Below the pieces are notes generated by a model. It was not told the DNA's origin, did no database searches, and worked only from the letters and a program-made list of their open reading frames with translations. A program made the position numbers and the translations under genes. Positions 1 through 5,801 of a stretch of DNA of 8,011 nucleotides are shown one piece after another. Each line of letters begins with the position of its first letter. The stretch's first letter is position 1. Location: NCBI GenBank assembly GCA_019309685.1, contig JAFDFT010000092.1, positions 1 through 8,011 of the forward strand, read 5' to 3'. The stretch comes from Deltaproteobacteria bacterium (lineage in GTDB: Bacteria; Desulfobacterota; Desulfobacteria; Desulfobacterales; JAABPS01).

Positions 1-2
1 AC

Positions 3-134
3 ATCCTATTTCTTGTCCTGTTTATTATCCTGTTGATCTTAACGATATTTTATGTCTTTCATTATTTCAAACTCGAAAATACAGTCATTGAATGGTATTT
101 TATTTATAATAAACATGTACTTGAAAAGAAATAG
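3..134 (+). CDS. C-terminal end of a membrane protein (partial, function unknown)
   Basis: An open frame enters from the left edge and ends at a TAG stop at 132-134, giving 43 codons. The first 18 or so residues are strongly hydrophobic (ILFLVLFIILLILTIFYVF) and look like a transmembrane helix. A polar, aromatic and basic tail follows, ending HVLEKK. The start and most of the protein lie outside the window, so no family can be named. It runs convergently toward the FmdE/MoeA-like gene. The frame has no stop over its visible length and a composition typical of an inner-membrane C-terminus, but the short length leaves a chance that it is spurious. Confidence 0.55.
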   Translation: MLFLVLFIILLILTIFYVFHYFKLENTVIEWYFIYNKHVLEKK

Positions 135-225
135 TATTGAGACTTATGAAAAATCCTGATTTTGAAAAGATCTCGTACAGCTGCTTATCATTGATTCAGG
201 GAACAAAATTGTAATGGCTTTTCTA

Positions 226-390
226 TTATAATTTCCCAAATGGGCACTTGGGGAATGTACAGGTTTTACAGTCTAAGCAAAACGCCCCATGCCCCATCCG
301 CGATAAATCCTCACGCGTAATATCCACCCCCGCAAGTATGCGGGGAAAAAGAAGATCAAAACTGGTGCTTTTATAATAAAGAGCGCAGGC
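226..390 (-). pseudogene. Displaced C-terminal exon-like remnant of the FmdE/MoeA-like protein
   Basis: Reading the minus strand from 390 to the TAA at 226-228 gives 54 residues beginning ACALYYKSTSFDLLFP. They continue through a segment containing RMGHGAFC and end CKTCTFPKCPFGKL. This matches my recollection of the normal end of the FmdE/MoeA-like family, including a Cys cluster (C-x2-C-x2-C-x4-C) that could bind metal. It is out of frame with the main part of the gene, and a TAG (391-393) blocks reading into it. The join is at about 388-395. The linking stretch of about 20 residues expected between YGAP and ACALYY is absent, so an internal deletion not divisible by three explains this better than a single miscalled base. 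Confidence 0.8.
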
Positions 391-1841
391 CTAGGCGCAC
401 CGTAAAGCATCTCTGTAACACCGGCGTCCGAAAGTCCCTGACGTGTTACATCATCAGGATCTACCGAAAGACCAGCAGTTGTTACAATAAGATCCGCGCC
501 CTTTTCAAGTAACTGACGGATCATTTTACTGATTTCTTTACGATCATCTGGAACGATTACATCCGACACAACTCGGCTTCCCAATTTTTTTACTTTGTTG
601 GCAATAACGGGTATAAACTTGTCTTCTACGAGACCTCTGAAAACTTCTGTTCCTGTAACCAGAATACCCACGTTCGCTTTACGAAGAGATAACGTACGAA
701 ATAAGGGGCCGTCTCTAAGAATACGCATGGCTTTTTCAAATTCAGTTCGCGCAAGAAAAAGGGGAATCGCACGTGTGCCTGCCAGCTTTAAGTCTTTCAA
801 TACAACTGAGTATCCATGTCGGCTGGCGCACATAACACCCGGTATCATATTAAACAATTGAAGGCGTTTTTCATCTGTCACGAAAAGCCCGTCTCGATCT
901 GCAATTAGATCCGCCTTCCCTTCTCTGGGATGTTCTGTATGCATAACACCGTCTCCTGCCATTTTCTTGGCAAACGAAAGGGCGGCGTCATCTTCGTGTA
1001 TCCAGTTTTCATCATCCGGTTTGTTTTCAGCCGTATATACCGTTTGTCTTCCCATTTGCTGAAGCCTGCAAATATCTTCAGCTAAAACAAGTTGATCTCT
1101 TTTAAAAGCAGGCCCTTTTTCCTTGTTCGGTATAATTCGGGTCATGTCATGGAGAACTTTTTTTCCAACAGCCTGCTCTATAGGTATCGCGTTTAGCTTA
1201 GGGCTATCCGGAAATACCGAATCAGCCTTTTTCAATGACCCAATATATGGGGACTCCCCCATGCACGCACGGCATGCGCCGCCATCATCTACAGGATATG
1301 CTTCATCGCAAATAGGACAAACCGTAAAACCTGTCCGATGTTTGATTTTCGTAACCATTGTTTTTATTTGAACTTTCTGCATGCTGCAAATCGTTGAACC
1401 CGCTTCTCTTATCTCTTGGATCAGGCGATCAAAGTCTTGTTCTTTTTTGGGCTTAAGCTTAAAAAACCATCCACTTATTTCAGACCATTCTTTCACCTTA
1501 TCGGTATCAAGAAACACCCGAATTCCCTGTCCGGAGTATTTCTCATAGAGCGCTAGCGCGTATCTTCCAAAGTCAAATATTTTCAGCCAGCCATTTCCAA
1601 TGGTGCAGGGTGTAAGCATTTGCAGTGCGTCAGGCAAACACGCTCGGGTTTCACAAACAGCATCAAAAAATTCACCTTCCGGAAGGTTTTTAAGCGCCAA
1701 GTCTACCATAAATCCTCCGACAATAAGACCAGGTGCCGTATGTCCGTGAAAAGATTTCACAGCTTTCATATATTCATCAAATGTATAAGGGCCTACTTCC
1801 TTTTTTGTCCTGTCATTTACGTTATGTTTATTTTTTCCCAT
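273..1841 (-). CDS. FmdE family / MoeA-like molybdopterin-binding fusion protein, C-terminus frameshifted
   Basis: The protein is 522 aa from the ATG at 1841. Residues 20-125 match the FmdE domain (formylmethanofuran dehydrogenase subunit E-like), with the HGHTAPG motif at 32-38, conserved Cys63 and Cys68, and Cys79 followed by TIGNG. Residues 175-193 are a zinc ribbon (CPIC...CRAC; Cys175/178/190/193). Residues 215 onward resemble MoeA/MogA molybdopterin-binding proteins, with VTGTEVF (395-401) and TTAGLSVDPDDVTRQG (454-469). Proteins of this architecture are common in sulfate-reducing bacteria; a role in molybdenum or tungsten cofactor handling is inferred, not shown. After YGAP (480-483) the frame runs into about 40 residues unlike the family, and the expected ending lies in another frame at 226-390. 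The gene is therefore probably a pseudogene or makes a truncated product. I chose 1841 because an earlier in-frame ATG at 1973 would overlap the upstream isomerase gene and adds no family-like sequence. It sits 22 bp downstream of that gene, probably in one operon. Confidence 0.85.
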   Translation of the reverse strand: MGKNKHNVNDRTKKEVGPYTFDEYMKAVKSFHGHTAPGLIVGGFMVDLALKNLPEGEFFDAVCETRACLPDALQMLTPCTIGNGWLKIFDFGRYALALYEKYSGQGIRVFLDTDKVKEWSEISGWFFKLKPKKEQDFDRLIQEIREAGSTICSMQKVQIKTMVTKIKHRTGFTVCPICDEAYPVDDGGACRACMGESPYIGSLKKADSVFPDSPKLNAIPIEQAVGKKVLHDMTRIIPNKEKGPAFKRDQLVLAEDICRLQQMGRQTVYTAENKPDDENWIHEDDAALSFAKKMAGDGVMHTEHPREGKADLIADRDGLFVTDEKRLQLFNMIPGVMCASRHGYSVVLKDLKLAGTRAIPLFLARTEFEKAMRILRDGPLFRTLSLRKANVGILVTGTEVFRGLVEDKFIPVIANKVKKLGSRVVSDVIVPDDRKEISKMIRQLLEKGADLIVTTAGLSVDPDDVTRQGLSDAGVTEMLYGAPRPALFIIKAPVLIFFFPAYLRGWILRVRIYRGWGMGRFA

Positions 1842-1863
1842 GATAATAAAGTATACGGACGTC

Positions 1864-2622
1864 CTATCTATTTGGTTTAAAATTCTCAGCAGCTTTCGCA
1901 AGCAGCTCTTGAGTGGAATCACTAAACCAGCAATTAAGGAAAATCTCATGCTGTTCTTTATGATTTCTCTCAAACTTAACTCGGATGTCTTCTACCCGGT
2001 TGGCTTTTACTGCGTGAAGTGCTGGTGCCGGCATAGCCGCAATTTCTTTTATCTTCTCAAGAGCGCGGTCTTCCACCTTATCTTGTTCCACAATTTGATC
2101 AATCAATCCGATTTCTTTTGCATATGCCGGCTCAATAAACTCTCCCTGATAAAGCATCGCCATCGCCGCCTGATTGCGTAATATCTGGCTTAACATCAGC
2201 ACAGCGATGTAGGGAACAGGAATCCCCAATTTTACTTCATTGAGGCCTATTAATTTCCTTCCTTCCGCCGCGAAACGATAATCTGAGGCAATCGCAAAGA
2301 TGGTTCCTGCAGCTGGAGCGTGGCCGGCAATAGCAGCAGCTGTTGGCAAAGGATGTGTGTAAATATCATAAATAGCCTGATTAAACCGGTACCAGAAATC
2401 AGTCATATCAAATCTGTCAAACGTAAGAAGTTCCGGTAAGTTTAACCCAATACTGAAAAATTTTTCCCCGCCAGTTATAACCTGTCCTTTGAATTCATTC
2501 TTTGTTCTTTTTAAAGCATCAGATAAATCATTGACAAAATCAGAGCTAACTGTGTTAGATACACCGTTATTAAATCTTAAGACCGCGACATGATCATTGG
2601 CCTCAATCTCAATAGTTCCCAT
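1864..2622 (-). CDS. Enoyl-CoA hydratase/isomerase family protein, probable delta3,delta2-enoyl-CoA isomerase
   Basis: This 252-aa protein has the length of a single crotonase domain. The oxyanion-hole segments are FFSIGLNL (55-62) and AIAGHAPAAGTIF (97-109). The segment RKLIGLNEVKLGI (122-134) closely resembles mitochondrial enoyl-CoA isomerase ECI1/DCI, and Glu129 aligns with its single catalytic acid. The second glutamate that hydratases use (Glu144 of rat crotonase) is replaced by Ile108. This favours moving a 3-enoyl-CoA double bond to the 2-position over hydration, as needed in beta-oxidation of unsaturated acyl-CoA. The substrate is unknown. A good Shine-Dalgarno (AGGAG, at 2628-2632 on the opposite strand) lies 5 bp before the ATG and fixes the start. 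It is probably the first gene of an operon with the downstream FmdE/MoeA-like gene. A noncatalytic crotonase or another hydrolase cannot be excluded. Confidence 0.88.
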   Translation of the reverse strand: MGTIEIEANDHVAVLRFNNGVSNTVSSDFVNDLSDALKRTKNEFKGQVITGGEKFFSIGLNLPELLTFDRFDMTDFWYRFNQAIYDIYTHPLPTAAAIAGHAPAAGTIFAIASDYRFAAEGRKLIGLNEVKLGIPVPYIAVLMLSQILRNQAAMAMLYQGEFIEPAYAKEIGLIDQIVEQDKVEDRALEKIKEIAAMPAPALHAVKANRVEDIRVKFERNHKEQHEIFLNCWFSDSTQELLAKAAENFKPNR

Positions 2623-2627
2623 ATTTT

Positions 2628-2632
2628 CTCCT
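2628..2632 (-). promoter_or_regulatory. Ribosome binding site of the enoyl-CoA isomerase gene
   Basis: The minus strand reads AGGAG five bases before the ATG at 2622. It is the clearest Shine-Dalgarno sequence in the window and supports that start. Confidence 0.75.
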
Positions 2633-2642
2633 CATATACTTT

Positions 2643-2987
2643 ATTAAAATTTTTTATCGAAGTTTTTAAAACTCTATAACCGTAAAATACCGCTTAATCA
2701 TCTTTCTATTTTCAATAAAAACCTGTTTAATTTTTGCCATTAATCCATCCATTATTCAACCTTTTGTTCTTATCCTCTTGCACATCATTATTGCTGCTAC
2801 AGTCAAATGCTATTAAATTGTTACTTTATTAAAGGGTTATGATCCTATTCAAAACGAAATGTCATAGGTTTTGTTAAGTCTTTTTGAATTGATAGCACCG
2901 GATCGTTATCTTTTGGTCTGAAAAAACTACTGGTCTTTTTTGTAAAAATATGATGTCATAGGCCTCAATAAATAAAGTCATTATCCA
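2643..2987. other. Divergent intergenic region, no gene found
   Basis: About 345 AT-rich bases lie between the divergent isomerase and lptA genes. I see no credible ORF, tRNA or strong terminator. It must hold promoters for both directions. A 10-bp direct repeat ATGTCATAGG occurs at 2859-2868 and 2953-2962, 94 bp apart, on the lptA side. It could be an operator or chance. Confidence 0.5.
2884..2912 (+). promoter_or_regulatory. Possible sigma-70-type promoter for the lptA-like gene
   Basis: TTGAAT (2884-2889) and TATCTT (2907-2912) are separated by 17 bp, the ideal spacing, but each matches only four of six consensus positions. They lie about 105 bp before the ATG at 3018. In AT-rich DNA such matches are common, so this is a weak suggestion. 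Confidence 0.22.
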
Positions 2988-3017
2988 TTGGTAAGATTGA
3001 AAGGTAAATCTATTCAA

Positions 3018-3665
3018 ATGAAAATTGGAAATATTGTAAATAAAACATCTATTTTATTTCTCACCATCTTTCTGTCATCCGTTTTTTTTATGAGCAGTTC
3101 GGCGATTTCAGCAGACACATCAAAATTAAAAAAAGACAAAAAATCTAAAATCCGAATAACATCGAATCGGATGAACGCGGTGAGCAAAGCAAAGTATGCT
3201 GAATTCGTTGGTAATGTAAAAGCGGTTCAAGGTACATTTATACTGACATCTGATGTGCTCAGAATCTACTATACCGAGAATTCTACAAAAGAAAATAAAC
3301 CCGTTAAAAAGGGATCCATTAGTAAAATCATTGCCAAAGGAAATGTTCATATTAAATCTGAAGATTTCACTGCTGTCTCAGACCTCGCATTATACCTGAC
3401 AGAGTCAATGATCCTTATATTAAAAGGCAAGAATTCAACAATTACAAGCGGTGAAAACTCCATTGTTGGTTCGAAAATCACCTATTATCGATCTGACGGA
3501 AGAATCAAAATTGAAGGGACAACGGATAAACGTGTTGAGGCTGTTTTCTTTTCCAGGAAAGATGATAAGGGAGAGTATTCTATTATTCCTTCATCTGATG
3601 AGAAAGAAAAGCAACTACCATCCGGATCCTCCACACCCCTCAAAGAAAAAGAAATTGCTGATTAG
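3018..3665 (+). CDS. lptA: LptA/OstA-like periplasmic lipopolysaccharide transport protein
   Basis: This protein is 215 aa from the ATG at 3018. It begins with a signal peptide: MK, a hydrophobic core around residues 11-28, and a likely cut after AISA at residue 32. Residues 44-180 form an OstA/LptA-type repeated beta-strand domain, seen in the patterns FVGNVKAVQGTFILTSD, IIAKGNVHIKSED and GENSIVGSKITYY. LptA bridges LptC in the inner membrane and LptD in the outer membrane to carry lipopolysaccharide across the periplasm. The last 35 residues are a low-complexity charged tail (KEKQLPSGSSTPLKEKE). TTG codons at 2988 and 2997 could extend the protein by 10 or 7 residues, but the ATG gives a normal signal peptide. 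No strong Shine-Dalgarno is present; GAAAGG at 2999-3004 is rather distant. No lptC, kdsC or lptB neighbour is present, so it may be a second, unlinked LptA-like protein rather than the canonical copy. Confidence 0.85.
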   Translation: MKIGNIVNKTSILFLTIFLSSVFFMSSSAISADTSKLKKDKKSKIRITSNRMNAVSKAKYAEFVGNVKAVQGTFILTSDVLRIYYTENSTKENKPVKKGSISKIIAKGNVHIKSEDFTAVSDLALYLTESMILILKGKNSTITSGENSIVGSKITYYRSDGRIKIEGTTDKRVEAVFFSRKDDKGEYSIIPSSDEKEKQLPSGSSTPLKEKEIAD

Positions 3666-3701
3666 ATTTGAAACCTTTGAAAAATACTGATTTTTGCCTG
3701 G

Positions 3702-3732
3702 CCCGTTAAATTTGTTTTTATATTTAAGCGGG
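3702..3732. repeat. Imperfect hairpin downstream of lptA
   Basis: CCCGTTAAAT (3702-3711) can pair with ATTTAAGCGGG (3722-3732), with one bulged G and a 10-base loop. It lies 37 bp after the lptA stop. It has no clean T-run after the stem on the plus strand, so a terminator role is uncertain. Confidence 0.4.
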
Positions 3733-3752
3733 GTTCAAGTTCAAGGAGAGCG

Positions 3753-3769
3753 ATCCGCCGAAGGCGGAT
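3753..3769. repeat. Short GC-rich palindrome, 7-3-7 type
   Basis: ATCCGCC, loop GAA, GGCGGAT: a perfect 7-bp stem, followed by TTAA. The architecture and core (CCGCC-NNN-GGCGG, then ATTA) match the palindrome at 5772-5788, so the two appear to be one dispersed family. Confidence 0.7.
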
Positions 3770-3775
3770 TAACCA

Positions 3776-3803
3776 CCCCGTAAGATCTTCCTGACATACG
3801 GGG
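3776..3803. repeat. Inverted repeat CCCCGTA/TACGGGG
   Basis: CCCCGTA (3776-3782) and TACGGGG (3797-3803) form a 7-bp stem with a 14-base loop containing AGATCT. It is part of the repeat cluster between the convergent lptA and helicase genes. Confidence 0.55.
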
Positions 3804-3833
3804 CAGGCATCCATACATAGAGTATTTCAAGGA

Positions 3834-3863
3834 TTAATCCGCCAAAGTTCGTTGGCGGATTAA
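3834..3863. repeat. Perfect 12-bp inverted repeat (hairpin)
   Basis: TTAATCCGCCAA (3834-3845) and TTGGCGGATTAA (3852-3863) pair perfectly around the 6-base loop AGTTCG. It is the strongest hairpin I found in the window. Its core AATCCGCC/GGCGGATT repeats that of 3753-3769. It lies about 170 bp past the lptA stop and about 95 bp past the helicase stop. It may serve as a bidirectional transcription stop or be a REP-like element. Confidence 0.75.
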
Positions 3864-3873
3864 AATTTGAGCT

Positions 3874-3909
3874 TATCGAAGCGTATCGAAGATCCCGCTT
3901 ATCGGGGAT
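3874..3909. repeat. Tandem TATCGAAG pair and ATCCC/GGGAT hairpin
   Basis: TATCGAAG occurs at 3874-3881 and 3884-3891 (10-bp spacing). Directly after it, ATCCC (3892-3896) and GGGAT (3905-3909) form a short stem. Together with the neighbouring palindromes this makes the region a composite intergenic repeat. Confidence 0.45.
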
Positions 3910-3958
3910 ACAGAAATTGGACAAAAAGTGGGTTTTTGCAAAGATCTCAATTTGTTTT

Positions 3959-5317
3959 TCAGCTATCATACACTTTTTGTCTCGCTCTTGCAGATGCGGC
4001 AAGAGGCTCCACATGAATATCAATATAATCATAGATTCTGGCAAGCTCCTTGCCGGGTGATGGTCTCAATACCCTGCCAATATATTGAAGTAACCTGCCG
4101 CTGAACCTTACCGGTGTCGTGATAAACAACGTTGTCAGCATACTGTTATCAAACCCTTCGCCGATAAGTTGCCCTGTGGCAACAATTACTTTTACATCAC
4201 CCGTGTTCAATCGTTCTATAACCTCTTTGCGCTCACTGCCTTTTAAGTCTCCCGTGAGTATTTCGGAACGTATATTGTATTTAAATCTCAAAAGTGTATG
4301 AAGGGTTTCACAATGCTTTTTTCTGTCAGAGAGAACCAGGCATACGCCTGCATTCTTTTTTGCTTCTAAGGCAACGTCTGAAGCTATGAGACGGTTTCTA
4401 TCATCATTGGCTGTCAGTTCAGCAAGCATTTTGCTATATTCATTCACCGGATCATGATACGGCTTAAAATCCGTATGCCGCGTTATCACTTCCGCACTCA
4501 AAACATCGCCGGATTCAATCAAGTGTTTCTTTTCAATATCATGATGCACATCACCAAGATGCCAGAAAATAAGTTTTGAAAGCCCGTCCCTTCTCCAAGG
4601 GGTTGCGGAAAGACCCATCATATATCTTGAATCAAATTCGGATACAGCTTCAGTAAATGTTCTACTGGGTGCCCGATGACATTCATCCACAATCAAATAT
4701 CCAATATCAGGCGCTACTTCATCAACATATTTATAAAGTGTTTGGACCAGTGCAACTGTAATTTTCTCACCCATCGATTTCTTCCCTGCACCCACCATTC
4801 CCACGTCAGCATCAGAAATTCCAAGAAACGTTCCAATTCGATTCACCCATTGAAATGCCAGCTCTTTTGTATGCACAACAATCAATGCCGGCTGTCTTCG
4901 CTGAGCAATCATATATAGCGCCATGACTGTTTTGCCGCTTCCAGTGGGAGCGCTCAGCGTTCCAAAATCTTTGGAAAGCATGGCCTGAACGGCTGTCTGC
5001 TGAAAGGGTTTCAGCTGTCCTTTAAATTTAAAATCAACAGGCTCAATATTATTTCTCTTGTCGTCAATAGAATAATCAACATTCTCTTTTCTGCACAACA
5101 GTATAAGCTGCCGGAGATACCCTCTCGGAACCGTTAACCCGTTCTCTTTTGTTTTTCTATAAAACCGTAAAAATTTTGGGGTGCCCCTGTTCCAACGATT
5201 CATTTTTACATTTTCGACCCACTTGGGATTTGCAAAGGTAAACGTCTCTATTAGTACTTGATATAATGAGGAAGGAATAGAAGAAATTCGAAGGGTATTT
5301 GAAATAACAATTTTCAA
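3959..5317 (-). CDS. Superfamily II DNA/RNA helicase (XPB/UvsW-like DEAD/DEAH-box)
   Basis: The 452-aa protein has complete SF2 helicase motifs: Walker A APTGSGKT (123-130), motif II DECH (211-214), motif III SATP (237-240), motif V IGEGFD (385-390) and motif VI QYIGRVLRP (411-419). A Q-like LKPFQQ lies at 102-107. Residues 1-100 are an N-terminal domain of the kind seen in XPB/UvsW-like bacterial helicases (VPRG at 63-66). No nuclease, methylase or primase domain is visible. ATP-driven DNA unwinding or remodelling in repair or recombination is likely; the substrate is unknown. The start is a TTG at 5317, 8 bp after the TPR gene's stop. An in-frame stop lies just upstream at 5330-5332, and the resulting MKIVISN start fits the family. 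No strong Shine-Dalgarno is present, suggesting translation coupled to the TPR gene. Confidence 0.9.
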   Translation of the reverse strand: MKIVISNTLRISSIPSSLYQVLIETFTFANPKWVENVKMNRWNRGTPKFLRFYRKTKENGLTVPRGYLRQLILLCRKENVDYSIDDKRNNIEPVDFKFKGQLKPFQQTAVQAMLSKDFGTLSAPTGSGKTVMALYMIAQRRQPALIVVHTKELAFQWVNRIGTFLGISDADVGMVGAGKKSMGEKITVALVQTLYKYVDEVAPDIGYLIVDECHRAPSRTFTEAVSEFDSRYMMGLSATPWRRDGLSKLIFWHLGDVHHDIEKKHLIESGDVLSAEVITRHTDFKPYHDPVNEYSKMLAELTANDDRNRLIASDVALEAKKNAGVCLVLSDRKKHCETLHTLLRFKYNIRSEILTGDLKGSERKEVIERLNTGDVKVIVATGQLIGEGFDNSMLTTLFITTPVRFSGRLLQYIGRVLRPSPGKELARIYDYIDIHVEPLAASARARQKVYDS

Positions 5318-5325
5318 ATCAGTTT

Positions 5326-5631
5326 CTATTCATCCGGGGAATGCCTTGAAAGGTTTGAAACCATTTTTGACGCTTTTTGTAGTTTTTTCAGCCTATTGTG
5401 CTTTAGAACAAGGTCAACCCACTGGTTAAACAAAGGGACAAGGTGATCATTTCCAGTGTTTTTTTTCTCAATAATCCTATTCTCTATCTCTGAAAGCTTT
5501 TCAATCAAATCCTGTCGACCTGGTTCACGTTTTAACAAATATCTATAAATTTCAGCCGATTTTTCTAAATAACCCTGGTCTGCATACACCTTTGCCATGG
5601 TTTCAGTGTAAAAATCATTATCTTCAATCAT
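5326..5631 (-). CDS. Small tetratricopeptide-repeat-like protein
   Basis: This 101-aa soluble protein has no signal peptide or membrane segment. Residues 7-40 fit one TPR unit, with Ala13, Tyr16, Gly20, Ala26, Tyr29, Leu33 and Pro37 at consensus places. A second helical part (62-95) contains LVPLFNQWVDLVLKHNRLKK. Its function is unknown; one TPR suggests protein binding or self-association. It starts at ATG 5631 with only a weak GGGA upstream. It lies 8 bp upstream of the helicase gene, so the two are almost certainly cotranscribed and may act together. The 170 bp separating it from ftsB are largely filled by a repeat element. Confidence 0.72.
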   Translation of the reverse strand: MIEDNDFYTETMAKVYADQGYLEKSAEIYRYLLKREPGRQDLIEKLSEIENRIIEKKNTGNDHLVPLFNQWVDLVLKHNRLKKLQKASKMVSNLSRHSPDE

Positions 5632-5650
5632 TTTTTTCCCGCTATCCTTA

Positions 5651-5800
5651 ATGAACTCGTAAAGTCAAAATTTTGATGGCAAAGTAAATATTTCAATTTT
5701 AATGCGCGCAAATCTTGAGGAATGAGGCGTATCTGGTACGTCGGATTAACTCATGATGCAGCGCAACACAGTCCCGCCACAGGCGGGATTACGAAGCCAT
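5651..5800. repeat. MITE-like intergenic element with imperfect terminal inverted repeats
   Basis: ATGAACTCGTAA (5651-5662) and TTACGAAGCCAT (5789-5800) are inverted copies matching at 9 of 12 positions. They bound about 150 bp that codes for nothing visible. Inside are the 12-bp palindrome TCAAAATTTTGA (5665-5676), the near-palindromic stretch GGCGTATCTGGTACGTC and a nested 17-bp palindrome (5772-5788). The right end lies one base from the ftsB stop codon. Its look is that of dispersed intergenic repeats in Desulfobacterales genomes, from memory and not checked. Confidence 0.5.
5772..5788. repeat. Short GC-rich palindrome, 7-3-7 type, nested in the larger element
   Basis: TCCCGCC, loop ACA, GGCGGGA: a perfect 7-bp stem followed by TTA. 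It is a variant of the palindrome at 3753-3769. It sits just inside the right terminal repeat of the 5651-5800 element, as if inserted there. Confidence 0.7.
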
Positions 5801-5801
5801 C

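Noticed and set aside
1842..1973. N-terminal extension of the FmdE/MoeA-like protein to an upstream ATG
   Set aside because: It overlaps the C-terminal coding part of the isomerase gene in another frame and shows no family-like sequence; the ATG at 1841 is directly followed by the FmdE domain.
2988..3017. TTG-started 10-residue extension of LptA
   Set aside because: It would put charged residues ahead of a normal signal peptide; the ATG at 3018 gives a typical one.
3451..3690. Plus-strand 79-codon ORF inside lptA
   Set aside because: It is a shifted-frame shadow of the lptA coding sequence.
3680..3695. AAAAAT-ACTG-ATTTTT hairpin as the lptA terminator
   Set aside because: The stem is only A-T pairs and too weak to count as an intrinsic terminator.
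3769..4044. Minus-strand 91-codon ORF across the repeat cluster and helicase end
   Set aside because: It overlaps the helicase C-terminus in another frame and is partly made of palindromic repeats; no recognisable protein.
3959..5317. Helicase as part of a TOTE-type conflict or other defence system
   Set aside because: Its N-terminal region recalls helicases of such systems, but there is no primase domain, nuclease or other partner in the window.
3753..5788. CRISPR-like reading of the repeated palindromes
   Set aside because: The repeats are irregularly spaced, short and not arranged with uniform spacers; no cas genes are present.
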